Source: Thalassia testudinum (Eukaryota > Streptophyta > Magnoliopsida > Alismatales > Hydrocharitaceae). From it: a stretch of DNA of 64,000 nucleotides. Shown here one piece after another: positions 1 through 10,193 of this stretch (its first letter is position 1; each line of letters begins with the position of its first letter). The stretch covers positions 44,113,001-44,177,000 of the forward strand of contig JAZHRO010000055.1 of NCBI GenBank assembly GCA_037157565.1, given 5' to 3'. Under the pieces are notes generated by a model, which worked only from the letters and a program-made list of their open reading frames with translations, searched no databases and had not been told where the DNA came from. Both the position numbers and the translations under genes were made by a program.

Positions 1-1369
1 TGAGCTGAATTGGTTAGTCCCTAGCAAAACATCTTTGTCATGGAGGTGTCATTAAAGATTTTTCTTCTTTAATTGTTTCCTAAGTTTAGAATCCAGTACA
101 TTTACTTCACTTGCATGTAGACTGCGTAATGGATCTTTGAAGAAAACTAATAAGCATTTTTAGTCTACTAAACCCTTGGACAGTTAATAGGGAGTTAGGC
201 ATACTATCTTCTAGTAGATCCACCTCATTATTTGTGATAAGAAAGTAGAGAGATTACTGGTGTACTAAGTCTAGTGTAAGGACTCTTAAGTTTTGGACAA
301 TTAGATGATGATACCTCAGAGTTAAGCATAGTTTTCTCTCTCTATTCCTGTGTGCATTGTGTGAATTCCTGAGAGTCATCAAATAAGGCAGATACATAGA
401 GATTGAGTCTTAACAAAGCTATGACTATGGTGGATGGTTACGACTGTCCTTCGTAGAGTCCTCGACTGTAGGAAGGTAACAGTGTCAAAGGTCAGAAATA
501 CGCTTGTCCTATCCATTCCTTCCCTGTGCCGAGAGTAGGCACTTCCATCAAATAAGCCTCACAATATCCTCTTGACCATCATCATCCCTAATAATTCCTC
601 ATAAATAGAAGTCTGCGTCATGTTATGTTGATTGATAAAGAAAGACAAAAAAGAAAAGAAATAATTGTATTTAGAAAAGAAAAAGAGAGAAAAAAAGAAA
701 AGGGAGAGAAGAAAAAGGAAAGAGTCCAAGTTTATAATTTTATCTTCGGTACGTTGTTTCTGAGGCAACAAAAACACCTATTGCGATCCACCAAATATGA
801 CCCATACCTACCTTTCAGTATTTCTGATTGCCCAAATACTAGCTGAGGACTCTAACTTAGTTGTAGAGTTATTCGGATTTTAGTTGAAGTGTGAATGTCA
901 TGTGAGGCCACCAAATAGTGAGTACATTTACCAAATCTGGTGAGATTCGTGATCTCGGAAAGAAAACAAAGAAAAGAGTGAGCACAATGGAACATCAAGA
1001 GAGCATAGTATTTAGCTTCTCTTTGAGTTGACTCATTTAATAGTTTGGAGAGTTAGAGTCTATAGAACTAGACTACAAGTAGCATCAGATGAGTGTGTGC
1101 CACCAAATATAAATCCATTTGACTCTGTGTCTCCTACCTATGCCAAAAAGCCAAATGTCAAACTGCAGATTATTTTTTGCTTTATCCCCAAGGGAAGAAG
1201 TTGCCTATCCCAATAAAATTTACTAAGGGATAAGTACGAATTGCAAATGAAAGTTGGCTTTTCACTTGAATCTATTACTTAGGCTATTATCACTTCACAA
1301 TTGTCTGGATCTCTAAGCTTTTGGAATAAGGGAAGAAGAAATCTCTTAGTTACTTCCATTGTTTTTCAC
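1..1369 (+). mobile_element. 3' non-coding interior of Athila-like element D (partial)
   Basis: This stretch has no long reading frame and ends in the hairpin and polypurine motif that precedes the 3' LTR of Athila-like elements, so I read it as the region between pol and the 3' LTR of an element whose gag-pol lies to the left of the window. It contains A/G-rich tracts (about 640-730). The phrase CCACCAAATA recurs near 790, 905 and 1100. The short open frames here (62-73 codons) have no recognisable domain. Orientation is plus because the polypurine motif and the LTR follow on this strand. Confidence 0.6.
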
Positions 1370-1408
1370 TTTTGCTAGGGACTAGCAAAATTTAGGCTTG
1401 GGAGCATT
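1370..1408 (+). promoter_or_regulatory. Hairpin and polypurine tract at the 3' LTR border of D
   Basis: Inverted-repeat arms TTTTGCTAG (1370-1378) and CTAGCAAAA (1382-1390) are separated by GGA and followed by TTTAGGCTTGGGAGCATT, directly before the LTR start TGATGAG. This is where plus-strand DNA synthesis is primed in LTR retroelements. The same hairpin recurs at the equivalent border of B, A and F. Confidence 0.7.
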
Positions 1409-1705
1409 TGATGAGACAACATTTGTGGTCTAATTAATACATAAAAGCCTAATTATTATGGTAGCATCTACATATACAAAGCATACTTTGATATGTAAAT
1501 AAATTAATGTTTGCATATAGGGGCATACATGCATTTCATGTATTAGTTTAGATGAATTTTATAAATAACCGTATTTATTTTTCTTTTGTTTTCTTCCTTC
1601 CCGTAGAATGTGCAACTCCTTCCAGACACAATGCAATGCCCGTGTGCCTCTTCGCGCTCCCACCAGGGGCCAATAGTGCACTCGTGCCCATCCAAGGTGA
1701 TCGTG
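1409..1705 (+). repeat. 3' LTR of element D, first part
   Basis: The LTR begins TGATGAGACAAC right after the polypurine motif and is interrupted at 1705/1706 by element A, whose 5-bp duplication TCGTG is 1701-1705. The LTR resumes at 22105. If A is removed, a short open frame runs across the junction, but it lies inside the LTR and resembles no known protein, so I do not call a gene. Confidence 0.65.
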
Positions 1706-3371
1706 TGTTGAACGTGTACGAACCTACGCTAACGAGATTGGTTTTGGAAAACCTGTCGTTGTAGTTCGGAAGCGAAGAATTCGTGTTCAACAAATAAAAT
1801 TTATACCGAAAATAATTCCGGGTCGAACACAGGGAGGCTACGTTGATCTATTTTCGCAATTATATTTCTTTTAGGATTTTCTTTAAGAAAGGCGTTATAA
1901 TTACAATGGGGCTATCAAACTATGAGAGAGAGAGAGGGAGAAAGAGAGAGAGAGAAAGAGAACATGCATTCAATATTTAAATGGTTTATAAAAGTTACAC
2001 TAGAATGCGGAAAATCAATTACACTATAAAGCAGAAAATTCTACACTAGAAAAGCTGTAAATAAGAATGGGAGAGAGAAATTATCCTCCTCGACGATTGC
2101 TTGGAGGACGAGCCGGACGGAACGACGCCTGGACGAAGGAGAACGAAGCAGGACGAAGGAGGACGAAGCAGAAGAACGGGAACGGAGCAGCACGCTGTTG
2201 TCGTCGCGAGATCCACTTCTGAAGGGGAACGAAAATTAGACTTTATCTCGCAAGAAGCATCCCGGGTGTGGGACAAGCTTCTTTTGAGCTTTGGAGGGGT
2301 AGAGAGGAGAAAGAAGGGATGAAAATTTTGTATGGAGGGGGTCTCCTTTTATAGTTGCAAGGAGTGAGGGCGAAATGGACATTACAAGTTCAAAATAGTA
2401 AATGAGGGGTCTTTAGTGACGGATAAATCCGTCACTAAAGCCCCTAACGTGGGCGACGTGGGCGGCTCGCGTGCGCCTCCTCGCTTGCTCGCGCCCTCAA
2501 CGGCTTCGCACGTCCGCGAAGTCTCAGCCGTCCGATCGCGAGATCGAACGGCTTAAAATCGCGCCTTCACCCGCTGCATTGCGTCCGCCTGCGCGTGCGA
2601 TCGCACGTTACGCGTGGGCGTCCAATAGCGCGTCGACTCTATCGGGCGCCCGCGACCGCACGATCTCCATCCGACGCTCCACGCACCTCAATTACCCACG
2701 CCTCCAATCCCCTCACCGCGGCTCGAACCCGCGCCTCGTGCTCTCGTAAGCGCGCTCGACCGCTGCGCTACGGGGCGCGGATGGTCGAGCGCACGTTTCA
2801 AGCGCCGGGCGGCCACAGCCGTTGGATCTCCATCTGACGGCGGAGAGCGATTGGGTGGGGGCCTTCACAAAATGCCAGCGGCCGTCTGGGTTGTTGAGAT
2901 GGTGCCACGTGGCGCCATCTTGGTCGTCCATCTTCTGGAAGTTGTAGATGGTGCCACGGATGTCGGATTGACTCGATTTTTGTGTCGTTGGGCTGCGATC
3001 GTTGATCCGAATTCATCTGTGCGGTCGGATTTGTCATCTGAAGTGCAGATTTACACCATCCTGGCCCTTGATCTTCTAGGGTTCCCCGGTCTCTATCTGA
3101 TGCTACGGATGCCTGATTAGGGCGATCTTGGAGTTGTTGAACTCCAATCGTCGCCCTGATCACATCCATACGGTTGGATCTTTGATCCGAGGCCCCGATA
3201 AAATGTTTGCCCTGTCCAAGCACATAAAAGGAGACAATTAACCTCCATTTTATTCAAACTACTCTAAATGCGAGATGATGCATGTTATGCAATATTTATA
3301 TCATGAAATGCAATCCTATGCTTAAGAATATGCATAAATAGACATTTTAAGTAGTGTAAATGTGTTTACAT
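1706..3371 (-). repeat. 3' LTR of element A
   Basis: 1666-bp LTR, read on the minus strand from TGATGTAAACAC at 3371 to CGTTCAACA at 1706. A TATA-like box lies at 2347-2353 (minus-strand TATAAAAG). A CpG-rich block occupies about 2440-2900, a GA microsatellite about 1924-1965, and a perfect 14-bp inverted repeat 2411-2440. Its start resembles the LTR of element H, so A and H belong to related families. Confidence 0.9.
2411..2440. repeat. Perfect 14-bp inverted repeat in the LTR of A
   Basis: Arms CTTTAGTGACGGAT and ATCCGTCACTAAAG are separated by only AA. The partner LTR has the same structure at 21137-21166 with one mismatch. Similar GTGACGG palindromes are common near the ends of some plant DNA transposons of the CACTA type, but no transposon ends are seen around this one. 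Confidence 0.85.
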
Positions 3372-3408
3372 CATACCCCCATGCCTATCATTTTCTAGTC
3401 CCTAGCAA
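3372..3408 (-). promoter_or_regulatory. Hairpin and polypurine tract of element A
   Basis: On the minus strand the motif reads TTTTGCTAG, GGA, CTAGAAAA (one base of the right arm lost), then a spacer and TAGGCATGGGGGTA, ending at the LTR start TGATG. This marks the 3' end of the interior of A and the primer site for plus-strand synthesis. Confidence 0.8.
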
Positions 3409-3814
3409 AAACTATATGCTATTTATAAAAGAATTAGGTTACATTATTTGGGCCTGAGTTATTTTCAATCATTAAGAAATTGTCTACTTAGGAACTGAAC
3501 ATTCAAAGACACAACAGTGCCCGGGTATCAGCCAAAATGCAGACCGCCTCAAGCCCTCGCCTTATTCAAAGAAAAATTTCTTTTTCGCTTTTTACTCTTT
3601 TCTAATTTTTTTGGATTTTCAAATTTTAGGGTTCAAGAGTGGCTTTCTACCACCATTCAACTTACCCAAGATTTGATGAGAACCCTAAGTTTTAAGCATC
3701 TTATTGTGATTGTGATAGACTCGTTGACCGTTAATTAGAACGGACTTCGGATTTCTACGCCTCTAGGTGACCTCAAAAAGAATTCTGCCTAAAGTTGTAT
3801 CTTTACAACCGGTA
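3409..3814 (-). mobile_element. 3' non-coding tail of element A, distal part
   Basis: This is the part of the non-coding tail of A lying beyond the insertion of B. It shows no reading frame of note. It matches, in reverse orientation, the region just before the 3' LTR of element H (about 32640-33020), including the phrase around the ordered short repeats of that tail. The GCTTT target copy of B is 3815-3819. Confidence 0.6.
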
Positions 3815-4211
3815 GCTTTTGTTTGCACCTCAAAACACGCCTATAATAACACCTTCTTATGCTATTTTCTAGCATTAACTATGTATATTATAATCCTATA
3901 GTCGCATATGTAAAAGCGGTTGCATGCATGCATTTAATCATGAGAGGAGGAGAAATGAATAAATGGCTTGCATAATTATTTTTTTTCTCAAGTGTTTCTT
4001 TGCAGAAGTCCCTTCTCTATTTTTATTTTCATCTTTCTTTCTTCTCTTCCCGCGGTTCTTCTTCTTCCCGCGGCTGAATTTCCTCCCGCAGCTGCATGCA
4101 ACGCCATGCGGCTTGTCCTTCCCGCGCCTCTCCCTGCTGTCCTTCCCGCACCTCTCCCTGCAGTTGCCATTCTCCCCCATTCCCCGCATGCCCCGCCATG
4201 CTCTCCTCCTC

Positions 4212-4218
4212 TATAAAG
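4212..4218 (+). promoter_or_regulatory. LTR TATA box of B
   Basis: TATAAAG lies in a C/T-rich context, about 390 bp into the LTR, with a copy at 10586-10592 in the 3' LTR and a related TATAAAAAG at the same place in the LTRs of F. It probably sets the transcription start, which would place the CpG block and the microsatellites in the transcribed R/U5 part. Confidence 0.6.
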
Positions 4219-4914
4219 CCGCAGCTCTTCCTCGCGACGAGGAGGGGGGGACGTTGCTGCAATACGCAGCTGCGGCAGCAACTCAAACCCGCAGCCACCT
4301 TCGCACCCGCTCTCCCCTCCCATGCGTCGGCCCTCCGTCGAGGAGGCACCCGACGAGCAGGAGTACCCACTGTGGTGCACACCGCAACAGTGGGAGCACC
4401 ACCGCCCAGCTCTTCGACGAGCCGGTGGGCGTGGTGCCTTCCCTCGTTGCGTTTTTCTCTTTAACGCCATTGCTGCCGCTTCAAGCTCCGAAGCTTGAAC
4501 CAGCAGCAGCAGCAGCAGCACCCCTCGCCTCCTCCGCGACCTTCCCCGCAGGCGCGCAACCCTCCGCGCGCGCCTGCAGGCCCGTTCCCCGCCTCCGTCT
4601 CCGTTCTGTCCACCCCGCAGTTGCACCCGCAGCCGGCCGCCGTGCGCACTGCAGCGGCCGGCTACGGCCTCGCGTCGCCCCCTGCCCTCCTCCGCGACCC
4701 TCCGCAGCCACCGCAGAACCTCCTCCACGCTCGCTCCTCCGCGCCATCGCCCGCTCGTCGACTTCGCGCAGGCCTGCAGAACCCTACGCGAAGGCGCGCC
4801 TGCACCCGCCGTCTTCAGACGTCCGCCTCCGCCTTCAGACGACGGGGCGTCAGACGTCCGCCGCCGCGAGCAGACGTCTTAACTCGCTGCCATCGTCCGC
4901 GCGCTCGATCTCTC

Positions 4915-5066
4915 TAGCCCGCTCTCTCTCTCTGCTGATCTCTCCCGCCCGCTCCCGCTCTCTCTCACGTACTCTCTCTCTCTCTCTCTCCGTTCTCTTT
5001 TATTTAACTTACAGCAACACACACACACCCATTCACCGACACACACACACACACACACTCATAGTA

Positions 5067-5097
<31 letters not shown>

Positions 5098-5490
5098 TAT
5101 ATCTATATATATATACTTATATACATAGTATATCTATATAGTTATGTATACATACATATAATATAATATATATATACATATACATATATAATATATATAT
5201 ATATATACACATACTCGTAAACATATATATATATACATATCTATATACTTATACATATACACACATATATATATATATATCTAGATACATATATACTTAT
5301 ATACATATATATATATATACTTATATACAAATATCCATAGCTATATACATATATACTTACATATATATACATATACACCTACATATATATATACATATAT
5401 ATCTATATATATCTATACATATATACTTATACATTTATATATATATATATATAGATATATTTACTTATATACATACGTATGTACATATAT
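4915..5490. repeat. CT, CA and AT microsatellite block in the LTR of B
   Basis: A run of CT-rich sequence, then CA repeats, then over 400 bp of TA/CATATA-type repeats. The 3' LTR has a matching block at about 11289-11890 that looks identical by eye, consistent with recent insertion. Confidence 0.9.
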
Positions 5491-5513
5491 TTTTACGTTA
5501 TTTACTATACGCT

Positions 5514-5557
5514 GTATCGTGGGAATATTTGCACCAGTTGCTGATATTCCCTGATAC
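5514..5557. repeat. Conserved inverted repeat after the AT block in B-family LTRs
   Basis: Arms GTATCGTGGGAATAT (5514-5528) and ATATTCCCTGATAC (5544-5557) flank a 15-base loop. The equivalent site in both LTRs of F has changed bases in both arms but keeps most of the pairing. It could fold in the transcript; function unknown. Confidence 0.65.
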
Positions 5558-6197
5558 ACGCGTACAAAAAAGCGTGGTCCCATACATCATCCATCCTCCA
5601 TCCACACTCCACGCGGCACCTAGTCGTGTTGGTTGCGTCTCTCTAGACGTCGACTGACTCGACATAGTGCTACACTCCATCGTCACCTCCACCCCCACCC
5701 CTTTATATATATACTACATATAAATATATATCTATAGCTACTATATTTACTTTCTATCTGTTAGCTTCCTTCTTAGTAAAAAGATAAAAAAAAGGTATAA
5801 AAGTGAAAAGATAATCTTTGATTTGCAGGTACCCCCGTCTTGCAAGTAGCAAGGCGTGTTTTGAAACTCTGTTTTGGCTAAAAGCCAAGGACACAATTTT
5901 GAGGGTGTGCCTCAAGAACAAGGATTACCAGAAAAAAAACCTAAATAAGAAAAATACCAAAAACACAATAAACGAACGGAAGAGACGCGTTTTAAGGAAA
6001 ACGTAGAAATTCGACTTGAACCCCACTTCCCTGAGTTCGACCCTGGGCCTAAAAGTGACAAGATAAAATCAATTAGGCCAGGTTAAAAAATTTTGTAAAG
6101 AGATGGTTAGGTCTGAATTAGGTTAACCACTATACACATTTCAACGATAAAAATATCATATTAACAACCTATTTGGGCCGACCCATCATAACTTTTC

Positions 6198-6215
6198 TGG
6201 CGCCGTTGCCGGGGA
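6198..6215 (+). promoter_or_regulatory. Primer-binding site of B (tRNA-Asp)
   Basis: TGGCGCCGTTGCCGGGGA begins 9 bp after the 5' LTR. It is complementary to the 3' end of plant tRNA-Asp with CCA added, the primer used by Athila-type elements. Confidence 0.93.
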
Positions 6216-7596
6216 GGTACACTTTCGAGTAAGTTTCTATCCAATTCCTTTAAATTTGTCTCTTCTCTCTTCACGGGTATTGTTGTTTTTGGTGTGCAGG
6301 TGAACCTGGTGGAAGGAGAAGAAGGCTGACGAAGTCGAGGACGTGAGCAGATCCAAGGCGGGAACGAGAGCGTGAAGACGCCGACATCGCATTGGAGCTT
6401 CGCACACGTTGCCGAACAAGTAGGTTTTCTTTTCTCATCAAATTAGGGTTAACTTGCCACCACACAAAAAAAAAAAAAAAAAAATTTAAAACTAAAAACT
6501 AGAAAAACTTCTTGGGATTTCTTGAGGGCAAGTGGATTAAAATTCACTTGATTGATTGATCGTCTTCACTCTGACTGCTCTGGGATTTCCCGCCTTACTT
6601 CGCATAGCGAAAATCTGAGAATCTTGATTCTTAGATTTTTCGCCGTGGGAAGTATTCTTTGAGGCAAAGAAAAAGATTGCTTGTATCCCTCTTTTGCCTC
6701 ACTTATCTTTAATTCAGGATCACATTTTTGGTGGGGAGATTTGGAATTGAGTTGATTCCAACCCCACGACGACTTTTCAAACTTGCCTGTGATTCGATCC
6801 TGAATACTTCAACCCCAACAATTTTAGTTTCTTTATCTGTTGGTTGAAGCCTTGTGTGTGGATATCTTTCTGGTGATTGGGAGCACTTGAATTGAAGTGT
6901 TTTGGCTCCCTTTCACATTGGTATAAAATTGATTTGCGCATCCACACATAGAAATCTCCATTTAGGGTAGCCCATTGCATTTTAGCATGCATTAACTAAC
7001 TGATAATTGAAGAAGGGTTTCTTGGGCTTTAGAAAGAAAACCTGTATTCTTGCAAAACCCGGAGATTGGTTGAATTGGTAATTCAGCAAAATCCTAAAAT
7101 TCATACTACTTAAGGTTGAACTCTAAAAACCATTCACCAATTAAAACTTCAATTCGGGGAGATTTCCCCGTTGCATGCTTGTTCTTACACACTCTTAAAA
7201 TCAATCACTTGGGCATTACCCGTAAACAACGCCCTTCACATTCCAAAAGCACTTGACCCTAAGCCTCTAATTAAAACTGGTAGTAACTTGACCCTTACTA
7301 AGGATTGGAGGTCTAACTACCTATGTGTAGCGGCTACGTGCTGGTGAGAGTTCCCGCGTGCTATCGGGTGTCTAAGACTGGGGCAAACGGCCTTTCAATC
7401 TGGCCCGGTGGTTCCGCGGTGCTCGCATTCGGTTCCGTAGTTCGTGATAGTAGGTAACTTAGATCTTTAGGTCTAAGGGCACACTGTAGAGGTTAGGAAC
7501 TTGACTGTATTGATTTGTAATCAAGTGTACCTTTGCGGCGTCATTTCTCTCATCCCTTTTCCCTTCTCATCTCCCCAATTCTTCCTGCGGTAGTGC
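6216..7596 (+). mobile_element. Untranslated leader of B
   Basis: A 1.4-kb region with no long frame. A GT...AG interval (about 6229-6300, ending TTGGTGTGCAG) follows the primer-binding site and is conserved in F. A second acceptor-like CTGCGGTAG ends three bases before the gag ATG. It contains an A-tract near 6466-6484. It probably holds the signals needed for packaging and reverse transcription, since F retains only the first part. Confidence 0.6.
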
Positions 7597-8265
7597 ATGT
7601 TTGGGAGGAGGTCACAAAACCCTGAATTGCTTGTATTGACTGATAAATCTAGAAAAAGAGCCGAATCATCCTCCTCCTCCACAAACATGGCACACACCCC
7701 CGCCTCACCACTTCGTCACAATTTCAATTCTTTCAACACCAGGCTTATCCCGAGAAACCCTGCAAGACCTTCCTTATCGAGTGTCGCGCCAAGCGACTCG
7801 GTAAGTCATGTGGAACTGCCTTCTGCGAGCCAGTATTTCAACATGGAGGACCAAGCCTCCGTGTACTCGGACACATATGCGGACACGTCTTCTGGCATAG
7901 AAGATGCCTGCACCCTGGGGAATAACCCATTTTCTGCCACGTATAACCCAGGGTGGCACAATCATCCCAATTTTGCATGGTCCAACAACCCGCAGCGTCG
8001 AAACCCCGCTGGTGGACCAATGCGATCGTCCGCACCCGTCATCCCAAGGGCCCAGTCTAATCCTATGGCAAATCTGCCATCAGGCCCTTGTGTACAGAAA
8101 ACCAAACACGCATCAAAACCTCTTGATAAATTGATGCGAATGATGACGGAAATGTCAAAGCACCATAAAGAAAACATGACCTCTCTTCAGCATTTGGCGC
8201 AGCAGAATGCTGAGATCAGTCAACTAAGCATGGCGACTCGATCTCAGGGCACTTTTCCCGCCTAA
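7597..8265 (+). CDS. Gag-derived protein of B lacking the capsid core
   Basis: Frame of 222 codons. It starts MFGRRS, matching the MYGRRS start of the element C polyprotein and the MLGRRS start of A, with the ATG three bases after an acceptor-like site. Near residues 107-127 it has NPFSATYNPGWHNHPNF, the conserved late-Gag motif of Athila elements. The retrotransposon Gag core seen in A and C (the part around AHWY and FLKKF) is absent, replaced by a Ser/Pro-rich stretch. The frame ends at TAA 8263-8265, but the same frame stays open to 9189, so this stop is probably a single mutation (perhaps CAA to TAA). Whether the product assembles or binds RNA is unknown. Confidence 0.7.
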   Translation: MFGRRSQNPELLVLTDKSRKRAESSSSSTNMAHTPASPLRHNFNSFNTRLIPRNPARPSLSSVAPSDSVSHVELPSASQYFNMEDQASVYSDTYADTSSGIEDACTLGNNPFSATYNPGWHNHPNFAWSNNPQRRNPAGGPMRSSAPVIPRAQSNPMANLPSGPCVQKTKHASKPLDKLMRMMTEMSKHHKENMTSLQHLAQQNAEISQLSMATRSQGTFPA

Positions 8266-9189
8266 CCTGTTCCAAACCCGCAAAACTTTGTACCCTGTGG
8301 TCCACAACCACAGGTACAACCTTCTCAGGAACAGGTTCATCAAATTCTGCAAGCTCCGAGTATTCCTCCGGGATTTCAGGTTAATCCCGTTGCAGCACCG
8401 CACTCTTATGCTGATAGTGATCACATCAAGGATGACACGTCTGACGAGGACGTGACTATCAGTACGTGTATCGAACTAATTGGAGCCGATTCTGACTGCT
8501 GCGAATTACCTGACGACTGCCTGACCAACACAAACTGTGACGTTCCCCAATCCCTCCCTATTCCTGTACCTTCTCCTGACCGGACTTCTGACGAGGTTTT
8601 TTCCACTTCCCATACCTTGTGGTCTGAGTCATCGCCGGGCTGCTCACCGCCGGTCCACACTATGGAAGACCGGATTGCCCTTTCTTTCCCGCTAAATCAG
8701 GCGGATTTGCAAATCCACACTGGGACCTTGAGCCCACATCTTACTCACCGGGGCTATTCCCTTTTGGATCCATCTATCCAAAAAGCCCCCCTTCTTGGCC
8801 AATCTAAGGGCCAACTTCCTCTTCCTGATCTGTTTTCTGATCCGCCTGGGACACTCTTGTCCCAGAAAATGCCAAATCTCTCACCATCCACCATTACTTT
8901 TCACGCCTCTATCGCGATTACTTCGCTTTTCCCTTCACCACCCACCATCCACCCACCCTTCCACCCTAATTTATACCCTGAACCTCAGCTCCTGTTACCC
9001 GATCTGTCGTCCGTTCTCTGCCTTTCCCTGCATGCATATGAGGACATAGCATTGTTTGGCATGCGGGGGTGGATAGGCATCCATAGGATCCGGGTATTTT
9101 ATGGTATCAGACAATTACCACCTATTTATAAATATGCAAGAAAAAGAAAAAAGAAAAGAAAAAAAAAAAAAAATATATATATATATTAG
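8266..9189 (+). pseudogene. Continuation of the B Gag-like frame after an in-frame stop
   Basis: The frame continues without another stop for 307 codons. The first part is Pro/Gln-rich, like the C-terminal Gag linker of A and C. Then comes an acidic, Cys-containing segment near 8450-8530 and a long Pro/Ser/Leu-rich segment that I do not recognise. The end runs into an A-rich and TA-rich tract (about 9138-9185). No protease DLGA motif, RT motif or zinc knuckle is present. It could be expressed by readthrough or be the remains of a longer Gag-like protein. Confidence 0.55.
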
Positions 9190-10154
9190 TAATAAATGGT
9201 GTTTAGTAATGATCTAAAAAGCTGAAACAAAAAATACAATAAGTGTTTATGGATATTCAACCTCTGTTTTGAAGAATTTCCAGGCCACAGAAGCTTGATT
9301 CGCTCAGGCTCGGCTTAATTCACTTAAAGCATTGACGAAATAGATCAAAATCTCTCCTAACTAAGAACGTTTCTTGTACCTGAGACACCAGTACAGGATT
9401 CGTTGGTTTGCTTTTTCTTGAGAGCTTAAGTAAACTTGGTTCACACTACACATATCAGGAAAGACCAGGTGAACATAAGATCCAACCCTAGTGTTCATTA
9501 GGGAAGGTGGAGTCCTTACCTGTGCATGCAGGTAGACTTTTTATCCCAGGCTTTAGTCTTGTGTTTAGGAGTGACTCTTTCCACCAAAAAGAAACTCTCC
9601 CACCAGAAAGAAAAAAAAAAAAAAAAAAGTGTGCTCTTTCAAAATGTGTTGTAAGAGATATACTGACATATGTTTCAAAAAAAAAAAAAAAAAAAAGATG
9701 TTGCAAAAGAGTCAGTATATCTCATAAATGTCTGTATAATTTGTTTTTCGGTGAGCCAAAAAAAAAAAAAAAAAAAAAAGGGGAGTTGAGTTTTCCATCA
9801 TCATCTTAAGGGTCAATTCGAAGACATGAGCTGAAACTGGGACCAACCTGTACTTAAAAATTCGTGAAACCCTGGGAGTGAGTCTTAAGGTTCATCTGGT
9901 CAGTCTTGATCCTTCACTATGCACAAACCATAACCTCTTGAGCTCTCGAGTACGGCAAAAACCTCCTGGGTCCTGGAAATCGTACTTAAGGTTTAAATAT
10001 CAAGAGTCCTGGTTAGTTGAGAGATGATCTATGTCATGTGAGACTTAAAGTACTGGTAGTCTTCTTTACAATTGGTTCTCACAATATTTGATAAAAAACA
10101 CACCTATATCACCTTAGAAGAAAATCTTCAGCTTAAGATTATTTCTAAATACTA
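9190..10154 (+). mobile_element. 3' non-coding tail of B
   Basis: No coding frame is recognised. Three poly-A tracts occur near 9611-9628, 9677-9696 and 9758-9779. Perfect 13-bp inverted arms GAGATATACTGAC (9655-9667) and GTCAGTATATCTC (9711-9723) flank the middle tract. The last ~85 bp (from about 10107) are what mini-element F retains of this tail. Confidence 0.6.
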
Positions 10155-10193
10155 TTTTGCTAGGGACTAGCAAAAGATAGGCATGGGGGTATA
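10155..10193 (+). promoter_or_regulatory. Hairpin and polypurine tract of B
   Basis: Perfect arms TTTTGCTAG (10155-10163) and CTAGCAAAA (10167-10175) are followed by GATAGGCATGGGGGTATA, ending exactly at the 3' LTR. Confidence 0.88.

Larger units (their letters stand above)
3820..6188 (+). repeat. 5' LTR of element B
   Basis: 2369 bp. Layout: AT-rich start, C/T-rich upstream block, TATA box at 4212-4218, a CpG-rich block (about 4220-4920), CT then CA microsatellites (4915-5060), an AT microsatellite (about 5065-5480), a conserved inverted repeat (5514-5557) and a U5-like end. Long apparent frames here (for example 3963-5141 on plus, 3988-4728 on minus) are low-complexity translations of LTR DNA and are not called as genes. 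Confidence 0.93.

Noticed and set aside
1552..1764. Open frame that continues across A when A is removed (into 22105 onward)
   Set aside because: Located in the LTR of D; acceptor-like sequence is present but no protein similarity is recognisable.
3988..4728. 246-codon minus-strand frame in the same LTR
   Set aside because: Product of the CpG-rich composition; equally long frames exist on both strands.
3963..5141. 392-codon plus-strand frame, with its counterpart at 10337-11314
   Set aside because: It lies wholly inside the LTRs of B, is Arg/Pro/Ser/Leu-rich, ends in translated CT and TA microsatellites and has no domain.
6198..6215. Possible tRNA gene at the TGGCGCC sites
   Set aside because: Only the 18-nt complement of the tRNA-Asp 3' end is present; these are primer-binding sites. 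No full tRNA or rRNA gene was seen.
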